Origin: Cheiracanthium punctorium
Lineage: Eukaryota; Arthropoda; Arachnida; Araneae; Cheiracanthiidae
NCBI GenBank assembly: GCA_038373885.1
Contig: JAWZYV010000771.1
Coordinates: 310,001-374,000 of the forward strand
Length of the DNA: 64,000 nt
Reading direction: 5' to 3'
The notes beneath the pieces were generated by a model, which did no database searches, was not told the origin of the DNA, and was given only the letters and a program-made list of their open reading frames with translations. Position numbers and translations under genes: made by a program. Positions 23,412 to 33,295 of the stretch are shown here, one piece after another (position 1 is the first letter of the stretch; each line of letters starts with the position of its first letter).

Positions 23412-23777
23412 CCCTTTGAGACGCAACTCTTTCCCAATACTGAAAAAAGGGCAGCCGTTGCCATCGCTCGACTTAACTACCAGCAAGATGGCGGACGATC
23501 GAAACGTTCATCGCGGCCACAGATCTAGAGACCCTTTTTTGACGACAGCCGGCTGTGCTCACGCACAGCCAGCTGCGTTTTCAGCAGATGTCAGTGCTGT
23601 TAAAAAGAATCGTGACAATTTTTTACGGGAAATGACGTGCTAAAAAGTAAAGGATTCTCGTGGAGCTACGTCACCCGCAACGATTTTTATAGAAATCAAA
23701 TCTATTCTTCGTGACTGGCAACAGTCAAAGCGTCATATTTTGGTGTTCCCAGAGCGGGATCACTGTGCGTGAAAGGA
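23412..23777 (-). mobile_element. piggyBac-like MITE, copy 7
   Basis: TTAA at 23408-23411 and 23778-23781. The left end CCCTTTGAGACGCAACTC and right end GTGCGTGAAAGGA are the family termini in reverse. One hairpin arm (23448-23540) is kept with GATGGCGGACGATCG at 23487-23501; the partner arm is deleted after the central palindrome. Confidence 0.88.
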
Positions 23778-23781
23778 TTAA

Positions 23782-24197
23782 GGCCTTATTACGCGAGGAC
23801 AATTTCCAGCAATTTGGTTTCCGCAACCATTTGCGGAAACTCGGTCTGGTAAGTCGATCAGCCGAGGTGAGGATACAGGGCTGCCATAGAAAACCAACTC
23901 AGCTGTGCTCACAAACGCCAGAGATTCGCCGAATTGGCGATCGATTCTATTATAGAGCCATTTTTCTTTCGCTCATCATTACGATCGGTACCGCTGAGCC
24001 TTCCGCCCTGTTGTGACGTTGAAATAGGAAGCACTACGATTGGTTGACATTCCAGCAACCAGCAATATTTTCACATCTAAATGAAAAAGTTGGCATTGAC
24101 AATTCCCTAGGTAACCGAGGGAAATTTCCAGGAAAGAGGTATCTGCAACTGGTTGCGGCAACCAAATTGCAGGAAATTTTGCTCGTGTAATAAGACC
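23782..24197. mobile_element. MITE with TIR GGCCTTATTACGCGAG (Harbinger-like or TTAA type)
   Basis: The left end GGCCTTATTACGCGAGGACA is matched by the right end read back, GGTCTTATTACACGAGCAAA; the similarity extends about 48 bp through AATTTGGTT(T/G)CCGCAACCA. TTAA borders both sides (23778-23781 and 24198-24201), so the TSD may be TTAA or TAA. TIRs starting GG with a 3-bp TSD would fit PIF/Harbinger. Reading frames here are inside the element and not genes. Confidence 0.8.
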
Positions 24198-24201
24198 TTA
24201 A

Positions 24202-25500
24202 TCTAGCACCTATGTTAAAAAACCTCACACGCATGTCAAATTTCGTATTATCAGCTTCAATAATTTTGGCCAGGTAATTATTGGCATATGAAAAAAACAT
24301 TACTTTCTGGTCACCCTGGTATTTTTTATGTAAATCAAACGTGGGACGCATTTTCATATTAAATTGCAAGTATTATTTTAATCAAGTTTTTCTCCTTAAG
24401 AAAGACAAGAAGCACCATGAATTCCTTAATGAAATACCAAATTGCATTTTGTCTCCATAAATAATAGCTTTTGTGAAGAAAAATGTACGAAAGATAAGTG
24501 CACTGGATTAATTTCTAATAAGATTTCAGCTGCAAAAAATTAATTAGCTGTTAGTAATTTGGGTGTGAAATTCCAATCATAGCTTATAAAGACGTATATA
24601 TATATTAAGATCCGTACTTCAAATGGTAGACGAATGCTAAGCATCCCTTAAAAAATTAATTAACAATGTCAAAATTAACTTAATATACAAAAAATCCAAG
24701 AGAAGATTTTTGAAAGAATTGATTTTTTTTTCTCTGTTCAACGAAGAAGACAAAAAAAAAATATTCGGAGATTATATTACTAATCCTGTAAGACATACAA
24801 ATAAAGCATTGACGGGCATTAACGCTCTTGAAATAATATGTACTTTTACCCAGAAAACTTTTTGAATGCATTAAAGGGCTCAAACTGAAATATTATGAAA
24901 TATAAAATTGCAAGTTTAATAAATTTGAGGGCGGAGCAAAATGAAAATATAGTTAAAATTATACTGTAAGAATATTTTGCAGCATAGTAATTTTGTAGTT
25001 ATGGATAAAATGTTAATTTTCTTACTCAAACTTTTTCTCACATAAAATGTAATAAGGCTTTTTGTATGAATTCTGAAAGAGAATAAAAATGTCAAAACAT
25101 ATACATATATATATATACAAAAATTCTGCAACCAAAGGCATTTAAAACTTTATTATTTAATACAAGTAATACTGTGTCTGAAAACTTGTATCTAGGTATT
25201 TCGATAGAAAATCCATTAAAATGGAATTTTTTTTTTTTTTTATAAAAATCTTGTGACTTCAGTACCAGTGACAAAAGTGTCACATTAGCCTGCAGAGTCA
25301 GAGGCTATGTCGCCTAAGTAAATACTCCTGCTTATGTAAAGAGTTTTCACTGTCCATTTTAACAACAGTAACTTTTGTTCTTAAAATGAAACTCTTTCAC
25401 AGCACTGCAACAATTTCATAATGGGCTTAGCCAATACCTTCCATATATAGATAGCCTAACAGCTGACACTTTGACGTGTTTCGTTAGGCTCACGAAATTG
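24202..25500. other. AT-rich stretch
   Basis: Poly-T runs and a short (TA)n near 25100-25118 are present. No coding exon or element ends were recognised. Confidence 0.4.
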
Positions 25501-25504
25501 ACGT

Positions 25505-25520
25505 GAGTACATCCCCCCCC

Positions 25521-25555
<35 letters not shown>

Positions 25556-26003
25556 AAACTATTTAAAATTTCTGGTAAATACTGAAAATCAAGGTCGTAG
25601 CCAGAAAAAAAAACCTTCCGGGAGGGGATATGTAGCGCTAAAATTAAATTTCTGAGGGGGGAGGGATATGCAGCGCTACAATTTTTTCAACTTAAAAAAA
25701 AAACACAAATAAAAAACTACTAATGCATTGACTAAAATTTCGGGAGGGGATCCCCCCCCCCTTGGTTACGGCCTTGCTAAAAATATTTATCAATACCTTT
25801 AAGATAAAAATTGAAACGTCCTTCTTTAACAAAATAATATATTTATGATCCCACAAAAATTACAAAATTTTCTGACCCCTCCCCCCACACACACTCAAAC
25901 TAAAACTATATGAAATTTCTGGTAAAATCTAAAAATATTTTGCAATAGCTTAAGTTAAAAATTGAAACATTCTTCTGAAACAAAAACTTTATTTATCATC
26001 CAT
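25505..26003. repeat. Tandem duplicate of about 150 bp plus (CA)n, split by a MITE
   Basis: A C run and (CA)n at about 25509-25549 leads into AAACTAAAACTATTT..AATTTCTGGTAAA, which recurs at about 25888-25935 after CCCCCCACACACACTC. The first unit resumes after the MITE at 25777 (AAAATATTTATCAATACCTTTAAG) and matches the second unit at about 25935-26003. So an old tandem duplication was later hit by a hAT MITE. Confidence 0.65.
25590..25776. mobile_element. hAT-type MITE (GTAGCCAG family), copy 2
   Basis: The ends are CAAGGTCGTAGCCAG and the inverse CAAGGCCGTAACCAAGG, with an 8-bp TSD CTGAAAAT (25582-25589) and CTAAAAAT (25777-25784), one mismatch. G-rich and C-rich runs just inside the ends match the other members. 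Confidence 0.85.
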
Positions 26004-26500
26004 TTCCAAGGTTAAAAATTGTCGTAAAATTGAATTTTCTACCTCAAATCATTTAAATGCTTGGATGCGTGATTAAATTTACCACACATTTTTAATAGTT
26101 TTACTTTTTAGCAATAAAACTTCGACGACGTCACTTTCGTAAGCTTAGTGATTGGTTGTTAAACTTCCTGTATCTAGGAGGTGGGGTTATGGAATTCTGA
26201 ATTGTAATCTCTGACGCGTTTTACTTAGATTTAGGCTTATTTTTATTTGTTCGTTCGTTTGTTACAAACGAATTAACAGATTTAAAATTACAGATTAGCC
26301 ATATATGATGTAGCGCTTCTGAGTTTGAGAAGTCCTCATTTATATTAGAACCAAGGGAAATTCTAAATAGAATTTTCTCTAAGCTAATGGTTATTTGTGT
26401 ATTATTTTCAGTTGTGTTATTTGGTTTAACCAGTTCGGTACTTTTGGGGCGAAGATACTGCGTCAAATATTCCCATCTCTTTACAATTTCAATAGTGTTG
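26004..26500. other. Unassigned stretch
   Basis: Overlapping short frames at 26221-26632 on both strands show no recognisable motif. Confidence 0.35.
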
Positions 26501-26501
26501 T

Positions 26502-26550
26502 GTCGGGATGGATGCGAGATGAGACAGATTTACAGTTTTTATACAAGAAG
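26502..26550. mobile_element. Fragment of GAGACGAGAC hAT MITE
   Basis: GGGATGGATGCGAGATGAGA followed by CAGATTTACAGTTTTT parallels the first 50 bp of the intact element at 26660, with transitions at CpG-like sites, so this is an older, decayed end of the same family. Confidence 0.5.
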
Positions 26551-26659
26551 AGAGTCCTTTTTACATTTTGCAGCCAGCCTTCCCCAGTTGTTTGAAATTA
26601 AATGCTATCGCTCCGTGATTAAAACTTTATAGTCACTTTAGTTCAGCATTCATGGGGAT

Positions 26660-26835
26660 TAGGGTTGGACGCGAGACGACTTTTTGCGAGACGAGACAGA
26701 GATTTACAGCTTTTTTGCGAGACGAGACAAACATTTTTAACATTATGATATAGGGATTTTTGCGAGACGAGACAAAGCTTTTCGACTGTTTTGCGAGACG
26801 CGAGACGCCAATTTTTCGTCTCGCGTCCATCCCTA
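26660..26835. mobile_element. hAT MITE with GCGAGACGAGAC repeats
   Basis: The ends TAGGGTTGGACGCGAGACGA and inverse TAGGGATGGACGCGAGACGA flank a 176-bp element with a perfect 8-bp TSD ATGGGGAT (26652-26659 and 26836-26843). TTTTTGCGAGACGAGACA is repeated three times internally and again in degenerate form, so the whole element is made of a 12-bp theme. There is no coding capacity. Confidence 0.92.
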
Positions 26836-26843
26836 ATGGGGAT

Positions 26844-29800
26844 AAAAGAAGTGCCCCAAATTGGACCCATTAATGCTATTCTGGAGGAGGTCTATGAATG
26901 GTAATCCTTATCTCGTTCGTCAATTTGCATGCTGGTGGGGCATGGAACCCGGAAAATATCGTTCTAAGAAAATCGTCGATTTTTTTTTTTTTTTTTTTTT
27001 TTTAAACATTCAATTTGTACACATTTTTATGAAAGACGGCCATAGCTTCTTTCGATTCCTATGCTGCCAAGGATGGTTTAGGTAAAGAGTGTAGGTGCAT
27101 TTCCTTGTCCAGCACAATGAAAACCGCTTTAAAATTATTGTTCCGTTCAAATCAAATTGCACGAAAACTGGAAACTCAAATTTTCTCTCTTAATGTGATT
27201 AGAAAATTGGTCAGCTGCTGGGCCTCTTTTAGCGCGGGGCCTTAGGCGATCGCCTACATTCGCACCGCCCTTTGGCCGGCCCTGGTTTGTTGATGTGTTT
27301 TCGCAAGCCTACAAGAGGAGCATCTGACTACGTAAGGGAGTAACCTTTTTTCGGAGGACTGTTTTAAGGGTTTCTCACGGGTATTCGTGTTTTATCTAGA
27401 CGGATTTCTCATTTCGAATTCGACAATAAGTTTTCAATCAAAAAGGCTGGTCAATAAATGATGAAATGCTACTAAAAAGAATAGTTATCTGATTTTTACT
27501 TGGGATGTTTTAAACGGATGGAGCGTTTCAGATTCATTCATTATATTTCAAACTTCGAGTTCCGTGTTGTGGTTTAAGGAGTCTTAGGAGAATTGAGAAA
27601 AAAATATACAGGTATTTTAGACCCTTGCGGTTTTACATTTTATGATCAAAATAATAGTAACGGCATAATGAAATTTTTTTCTATAATAATACTGTATAAC
27701 ACATCATAAAACTTCAGGTAAAGCTACATGCCTTTCACTGATGTTCCAAAAAACATTTTTATTTTTACTGTAAATGTATTTTTTTAATAGTGCGTATCAT
27801 ATGCATTTTTTTATATGTTTACTTTAATTTGACTTATCCATAGGATAAGTCAAATTAAAATACACTTATAAAAAATTGTTGAAAAATAAAGTAAAATATG
27901 TATATTATTGATTAAATTAATAAATTTAGATATTTTAAATTGTATTTTAAATTGAAATTTGAAAAAAAATTCACTTTTCCCTTATATTTCTGTAAAAATT
28001 TTCAAAAGTTTTCTCCCTCACTTTCAGTATTAATTCATTCTATAGATACTGATATCAGTTGTGACTATTGTTTCGTGAAGATATAAAGTATAGAAATTTT
28101 GTTATCTTAGGGACAGTTCACAAAAAATGCATTTTCAGAAAATGCAGTTTAAAGTTACCTTATTGTGTTTAAATACACAACTCTCGTAAAACGCTTTTGT
28201 GCGTATCTCCGGTTCTATTTGGAGTAATTGAATGAAATAGGGGTCAAAATGCTCAGAAATAACTTAGGTCTCAAACAAAATTAAAATTGAAAAATCGATT
28301 TTTGAACCCTTAATCCTCCTATGACCCCTTAAATATTGCAACGCAACAAGTTTCCGCAGTAAGATCTTTAAACTGATGAATTCTTTATCAAACAGACTAT
28401 ATACTACAATTGAGAAGAAAACATGTCGAATAATGTGATTATGAAAATAAGATGAGCTCTAAAATCAGTGTTAAATTCAAAGTGAATTAATGCCTTTATT
28501 TACATTAGCATTTTTTTAATGGATATTCGAGCAGACACAACACATTTTAATACCCATAAATTCAACTAAAAGCACGTCCTCCCGGACAAAATCTCTGTTG
28601 AGATAATTTAATACCCCTAATACTTTCTCTGAAAGACTTAAATATTTAACTGCCTAATCTTTTATTTTTCCAACCACCTTTTGAGAAGTATCAAGAAAAA
28701 TGCATTCACACATTAAAAATTCACATTAAACGTTTTCTTAATTAGTCTTTTGAATAATGTTAATTACTTCTTTTTTCCCTAGAAGAGCATGCAAAGCCTT
28801 TTGTCACTTTTAAGTAGAGGGAAATAAAAATAGCACATCGTTCATTAAAGTTACGAATCTGAATTCTGTACAAGTCATTAATAAGTAATTTATTTTAATG
28901 TTTCGGCAGTTTCATTCCTTGGAAGGTAATCCGATGGTCTTACGGTTCGCTCGGCCATTTTTCTTTCTTTTCTAATTTAAAATGACAATCGATTTTATCC
29001 CTAGTTTTGAAATTCCCTCACTGAACCTCTGTGAGCAGAATATTAAATTTTTAGCGTGCAAAAATGCAAAGAATTTAATAGGCTCTGTAAAGTACTTTTT
29101 CACCGAGTTGGAGCATATTCAACACATTTTTAATAACTAAACTACATCCATCATATTTCTGTTAATTTGATCAAAAACGTCTACTGAATACTTTGGCAGG
29201 GTTCCGCCATATGAGAAATATTTTTTTAGTTTTATTCTTTAATTAAGCTTTGAGATATTATTATTATTTTCTGAAAAGAATAATTCAGTTTAACAGCTCG
29301 AATTTTTCTAAAAGCTTTGACAGTAAATCAAGTTTGGGAAAGCATGTTTATGAAATAATTATTTGTTTTACATAACATGTTAGATTTCCTTTGACTTCAT
29401 ACTTTTTCTAACTTATTATAATTGTTTGGTAAATGCTTCTGTTATTGGGGGGAGGGGAGTTGAAAACACATACTCATTGGCATTTTCTACAAAAATTTCA
29501 AAAATATATTATTTCATTTAACGAACATTTGACAATTAATAAACTCCATTATCAATTTTAACCACGTTGGGCATACAGTGGAATGCAAAATATAGTAATT
29601 TGAAGTTACTATTTAAAACTCATTCAAAAATGGTTGCTTGTTTATTGACATTCTAAATCTAGTCATATTAATCTATCAACTATATAAATTGAGCATAGAA
29701 TTTCTTCTCTTTTCCAATATTTTGATTAAAATATTTTTAAAAGTAGGCCTTTGAAGTGAAAGAAATTACAAACAACTTTTGATAATGCATTTTTCAGGAC

Positions 29801-30724
29801 CAAGGTTACCAATTTGACCCTTTTTTGCTAGATCTGGCCGTTTAAAGAGTCCGATTAAAATTTTTGAACTAAAAGTATTTGGCAACAGCTGAATCAGTAG
29901 GAAGACAGTAGAAAACATAATTTCATTTTCCGAATCTTGCACTGACTGGCTTATTGAAAGTTTTAAGAGTCAACTGGACGAGCACTAAGCCTGTAAGTCT
30001 TGTATGTATAGATTTCTGTTTGTTTGTTTGGTGTTATGGCAAGTCTACACGAGGGGCATATGCCTGGGGTTGGGATAAATTTCTGTTCTGTATTGCCTCC
30101 CACTGAACAGCTTTATGTTTAACATTCATGAACTATTAAATACTTCATATGTATTTCAAATATTCCGCCATTAAAACTTCTAATGAAATATTTCAATCAA
30201 TTGTGCTAACTGTTTCTATATGATATGCTTGTAATTGTAAAACAGATTATAACACTATTTTCTTTTTTCTGCTAAAAAGGCTCGGCCTAAGTTTTGGGAT
30301 TCAAAATTTCTAGAATAATGAAAATTAATGATTTCATGTATAGTTCAGTGCTCTATTTAAACAATACAAACTCTATAATGTACGATTCCTTATTGCTAAA
30401 TTTTACTTGCATTAATTCATCGCTAACGGTCCGAATTATATTTGATATTTATTTTCAAAATTTACTAATTCTATTTGAAAGAACTAGTAATACAACAATA
30501 TAACTTTTAATTAACATGGAATATAAATTTTAAGTGTATTTTATAAATAGTTTATGTGATTTTTTTCGAAAATTCATATTTTTTCTACGAAATTTCTGTT
30601 TTTTATTTGCGAAAATTCGTATCTCTGATTATAATACGCATTACTATGGTGCAAACACAGTAATAAATTTGTACTTAAAAATAAGCATTGACGGAACGCC
30701 TGGTTTTTAACGAGTTCAAGTAAA
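26844..30724. other. AT-rich gene-free stretch
   Basis: Nearly 4 kb with a poly-T run at about 26980-27003 and a GC-rich patch at about 27216-27296 (ending GGCCGGCCCTGG, like the CAGGGCCGGCC ends of some hAT elements, unproven). One short perfect palindrome is listed separately. No exon, TIR pair or RNA gene is recognised. Confidence 0.4.
27823..27859. repeat. Perfect palindrome with 17-bp arms
   Basis: TTTAATTTGACTTATCC, a 3-base spacer ATA, then the exact inverse. It is capable of cruciform or hairpin formation. No TSD seen. Confidence 0.85.
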
Positions 30725-32153
30725 TCTATATATATAAAAGAGGAGATCTTCTTTGTTTGTTTGCTTGTTCGCTATAGGCGTCCAGACCTTTCGACGGATC
30801 TGGAGCAAATTTGGCACACTGACTAAATAAGACAAGAGATAGCCAATGCCGTAAAAATTAAATTAATCGCATTAAGAGTTTTTTTAGTTATTTTATGTTT
30901 TGTCCAGATTGCGGATATTTTCACCACTCGGAGGGCTCCGGTGAGTGAAGGAACGAGGGGGGGAAGTGGGCGTGGCGCGACGTGGCTGAAGAGTTACCAA
31001 GACAACTGACGGCGTTCAATTTTTCATATAGTTTTTCATTCTCAAGCTCGTACGAGCTTCGAACGGGAATCCCAATCCTATCCCGCGGGAGGGGAAAAGC
31101 AGAGGAGAGAGAGAGAAAGACATGAACCCTTGCTCCCGTAAGCGTTTGTCAGATATAAGCAAACATGGGGGGCTGTATCTGAAATGGTTGCATTAGGAGG
31201 TATGAGTTCCTAAGAATTTCATGATAGTATTTTATACAAATTATCAATTCCTCGAGAAGATAGCTACTAAATAATTAAAACCTCATAAAATATTTATAAA
31301 TAAATTAAACCCACTGCGAACATTACATCTAAACAAAGCTGAATTTTTAATTCATCTGTAATTATTTTAAGTTTTTATCTACTGTATATATGCCCAAAGA
31401 TTTGCGTCCAGTGGTATCTACTGCATTTGAAAAAAAAAATAATAATTAGTTTGTGAGGTACCTAGATAATAGTGATAAATGACTATAAGAACAGAAGGTA
31501 GAAGGAGTGATGCTTACCACGTGCAATTCCCGGTAACCTCTGTACGCGGACAAGTCCCCTGTTCACTTCTTTTTTTCGTTGCAGCGGGAAACCACATGTA
31601 CTGTTTCATCATTGCAGTGGGAGGATTCACATTCCTTCCCTTTACAATCTCATACCGACGACTGGACTCTGTTTGTTTTTAGTAGTTGTGACGGTATTAG
31701 CGATAAATGACTGTTAGAACACAGACAGGTAGAAGGGGAGAAGCCTAGCTACGTCCGATTCCCGGTAACCTATGTACGCTATCAAGTTCCGTGTTCATTT
31801 TTTTTCTGCGGGAAGTCCAATATCCTTTTTTATCATTGAAGCTGAAGGATTCACATTCCAGCCTAGCCACATCCAATTCCCGGTAATCTCTATTTGCTAT
31901 CAGGTGACGTGTACATTTTTTTTCGTAGCAGCGGGAAGTCGCGTGTCCTTTTTTATCATTGCAGCAGGAGGATTCACATTCCTGCCTAACCACGCCTAAT
32001 TCCCGGTAACCTGTATATCCGCTATTCGGTACCGTGTTCATTTTTTTTTTCATTGCAGCGTGATGATTCACATTCCTTCCCTTTACAATCTATATTTAAG
32101 GTCAATGGGGATTTCTCTTTCATTGTACGGGCAACGCCGACCCACACTGCTAG
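30725..32153 (+). mobile_element. Non-autonomous Helitron
   Basis: It begins TCTATATATATAAAAGAGG after a host A (30724) and ends CGGGCAACGCCG..CACACTGCTAG before a host T (32154): the TC start, CTAG end, A/T insertion site and lack of TSD or TIR are the Helitron hallmarks. The sequence just after the 5' end (TTTGTTTGTTTGCTTG, GACCTTTCGACGGATCTGGA, AAATTTGGCAC) resembles arthropod Helitron left ends. No Rep or helicase frame is present. A 120-bp minisatellite occupies the 3' third. Confidence 0.85.
31528..32098 (+). repeat. About 120-bp minisatellite inside the Helitron
   Basis: Four units start with CCCGGTAA(C/T)CT at 31528, 31761, 31879 and 32002. Each continues GTxCGCxxxCAAGT..GTGTTCATTTTTTTT, (G/A)CAGCGGGAAG, TCATTGCAG, GAGGATTCACATTCC. 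The last three are contiguous (118, 123 and about 97 bp); the first is separated by spacer. Units diverge from each other by many substitutions, so the array is old. Confidence 0.8.
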
Positions 32154-32249
32154 TATTTCTTTAAAAACTATTCTGATTACATGTCAACGAATTAATAAAT
32201 TCTTAAACTGTTTACAGACATAGTTTTGGATGATTATAGGTTTCACAAT

Positions 32250-32504
32250 TCAAATTCCGCGTTCTTTATTTTCATAATCGATAGTGAAATTGACACTGAT
32301 TACACGCCAAGGACGATTTAACAGCGATTTCACGAGCATTTGGTTAAAAGCCAAAACATCCAATTCATTCACCGTATTGAACAGATTTCGTGCGTGTTTC
32401 TTCCCCATTTCGAGTAAATTAGTGTAATTTAGCCAAATCAATATATCTGAAAGTGAATTTCGAAAACAAAAGTTTAAGGAAGGGCATTTTAAAAGGAAAG
32501 TCAT
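32250..32504 (-). CDS. Possible exon, unrecognised protein
   Basis: A minus-strand frame of 84 codons ends at a TGA near 32250. A splice-acceptor-like TTCACTTTCAG lies at about 32457-32447, so an exon could begin at 32446 and encode about 65 residues to the stop. The frame has ordinary mixed composition (for example LLEMGKKHARNLFNTVNEL, then LNRPWRVISVNFTIDYE) and lies in no repeat I could identify, unlike nearly all other frames here. The ending is faintly reminiscent of the last membrane segment of arthropod gustatory receptors, but I would not assign a function. No upstream exon is visible. It may be a chance frame or a pseudogene piece. Confidence 0.2.
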   Translation of the reverse strand: MTFLLKCPSLNFCFRNSLSDILIWLNYTNLLEMGKKHARNLFNTVNELDVLAFNQMLVKSLLNRPWRVISVNFTIDYENKERGI

Positions 32505-32726
32505 ACACGTGACAGTTTATCAGAAGTATAAATTTAAAAAAAGGATTACTGAATTCTAACTTTCATATTTCTTTTAGTTTGACGCATGTATTTAGACGGA
32601 ATTTGTACCCGTAAGTACATAATTTTATTTTTCTGGTAACTAAATGTGGCATAGTGCCTCATGTAGGGAGTGTAATATGCAGTGTCGAATGTGTTGTCGT
32701 TTTAAAAACCATTGACTAATTCCGAA

Positions 32727-32897
32727 CAGTGGCTTAACCAGACATTTTCCATGGGGGGGGGGGTGTTATTGCTACTGTAACTCACATATATGTGTACGTG
32801 TATGATAAGGGAGTGACGGATATACATTTTCTGTGGCAAAAAATTCCTCATGGAGGAGGTTGTGACCCCTCTATCCCCACCCTTCGCTACGCCACTG
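32727..32897. mobile_element. hAT-type MITE (CAGTGGCGTAGCCA family), copy 3
   Basis: The ends are CAGTGGCTTAACCAGA and inverse CAGTGGCGTAGCGAAGG. The TSD is a perfect 8 bp, ATTCCGAA, at 32719-32726 and 32898-32905. The inner part (about 32770-32830) is similar to the reverse of 17040-17090 in copy 1 (ATATGTGTxxxxGTxTATGATxAGGGAGTG). Confidence 0.93.
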
Positions 32898-32982
32898 ATT
32901 CCGAATATATATATAAAATTAGACTTTTGTCTGTACATTACTTGGAATTCAAAAATTTTGCGATTTCTATCCGTTTCAAGCA

Positions 32983-33295
32983 TCTGGGAATCCTGTGCAA
33001 CCCACAAAAAAAGTTTGTCTGTCTTTCATTCTGTCCATGACGCTTTTTTTGTTCGAGCATCACGTAAAAACGACGGACTACAATGAAATGAAATTTGAAA
33101 AAATGATAGGTGGTCGGTCACTCAACTTAAAGCATAGGCGTCGAGTTTTTAAAAAAATTGATTAGATTTTGAGATTTTGCGAAAATCGTATCAAGCTGCG
33201 TAAATTTTTATTCGCGCATCACGTAATAACAACTAAAGCGAATGAAATGATACACAGTGACATGATGGGTGGTCACCTTAAATTATAGCTGTCGA
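32983..33295. repeat. Two degenerate units of about 160 bp
   Basis: TTCGAGCATCACGTAAAAACGAC near 33052 and TTCGCGCATCACGTAATAACAAC near 33211 each lead to AATGAAATGA, then GATxGGTGGTC, then a TAxAGC..GTCGA phrase. This is a short two-unit tandem directly abutting R2. Confidence 0.6.

Noticed and set aside
23711..24369. Frames of 101-111 codons on both strands
   Set aside because: They overlap two MITEs and their shared TTAA border, and have no motif.
26940..27085. Frame with a run of Phe residues after a plausible start
   Set aside because: The centre is a poly-T tract and the flanking residues match nothing recognisable.
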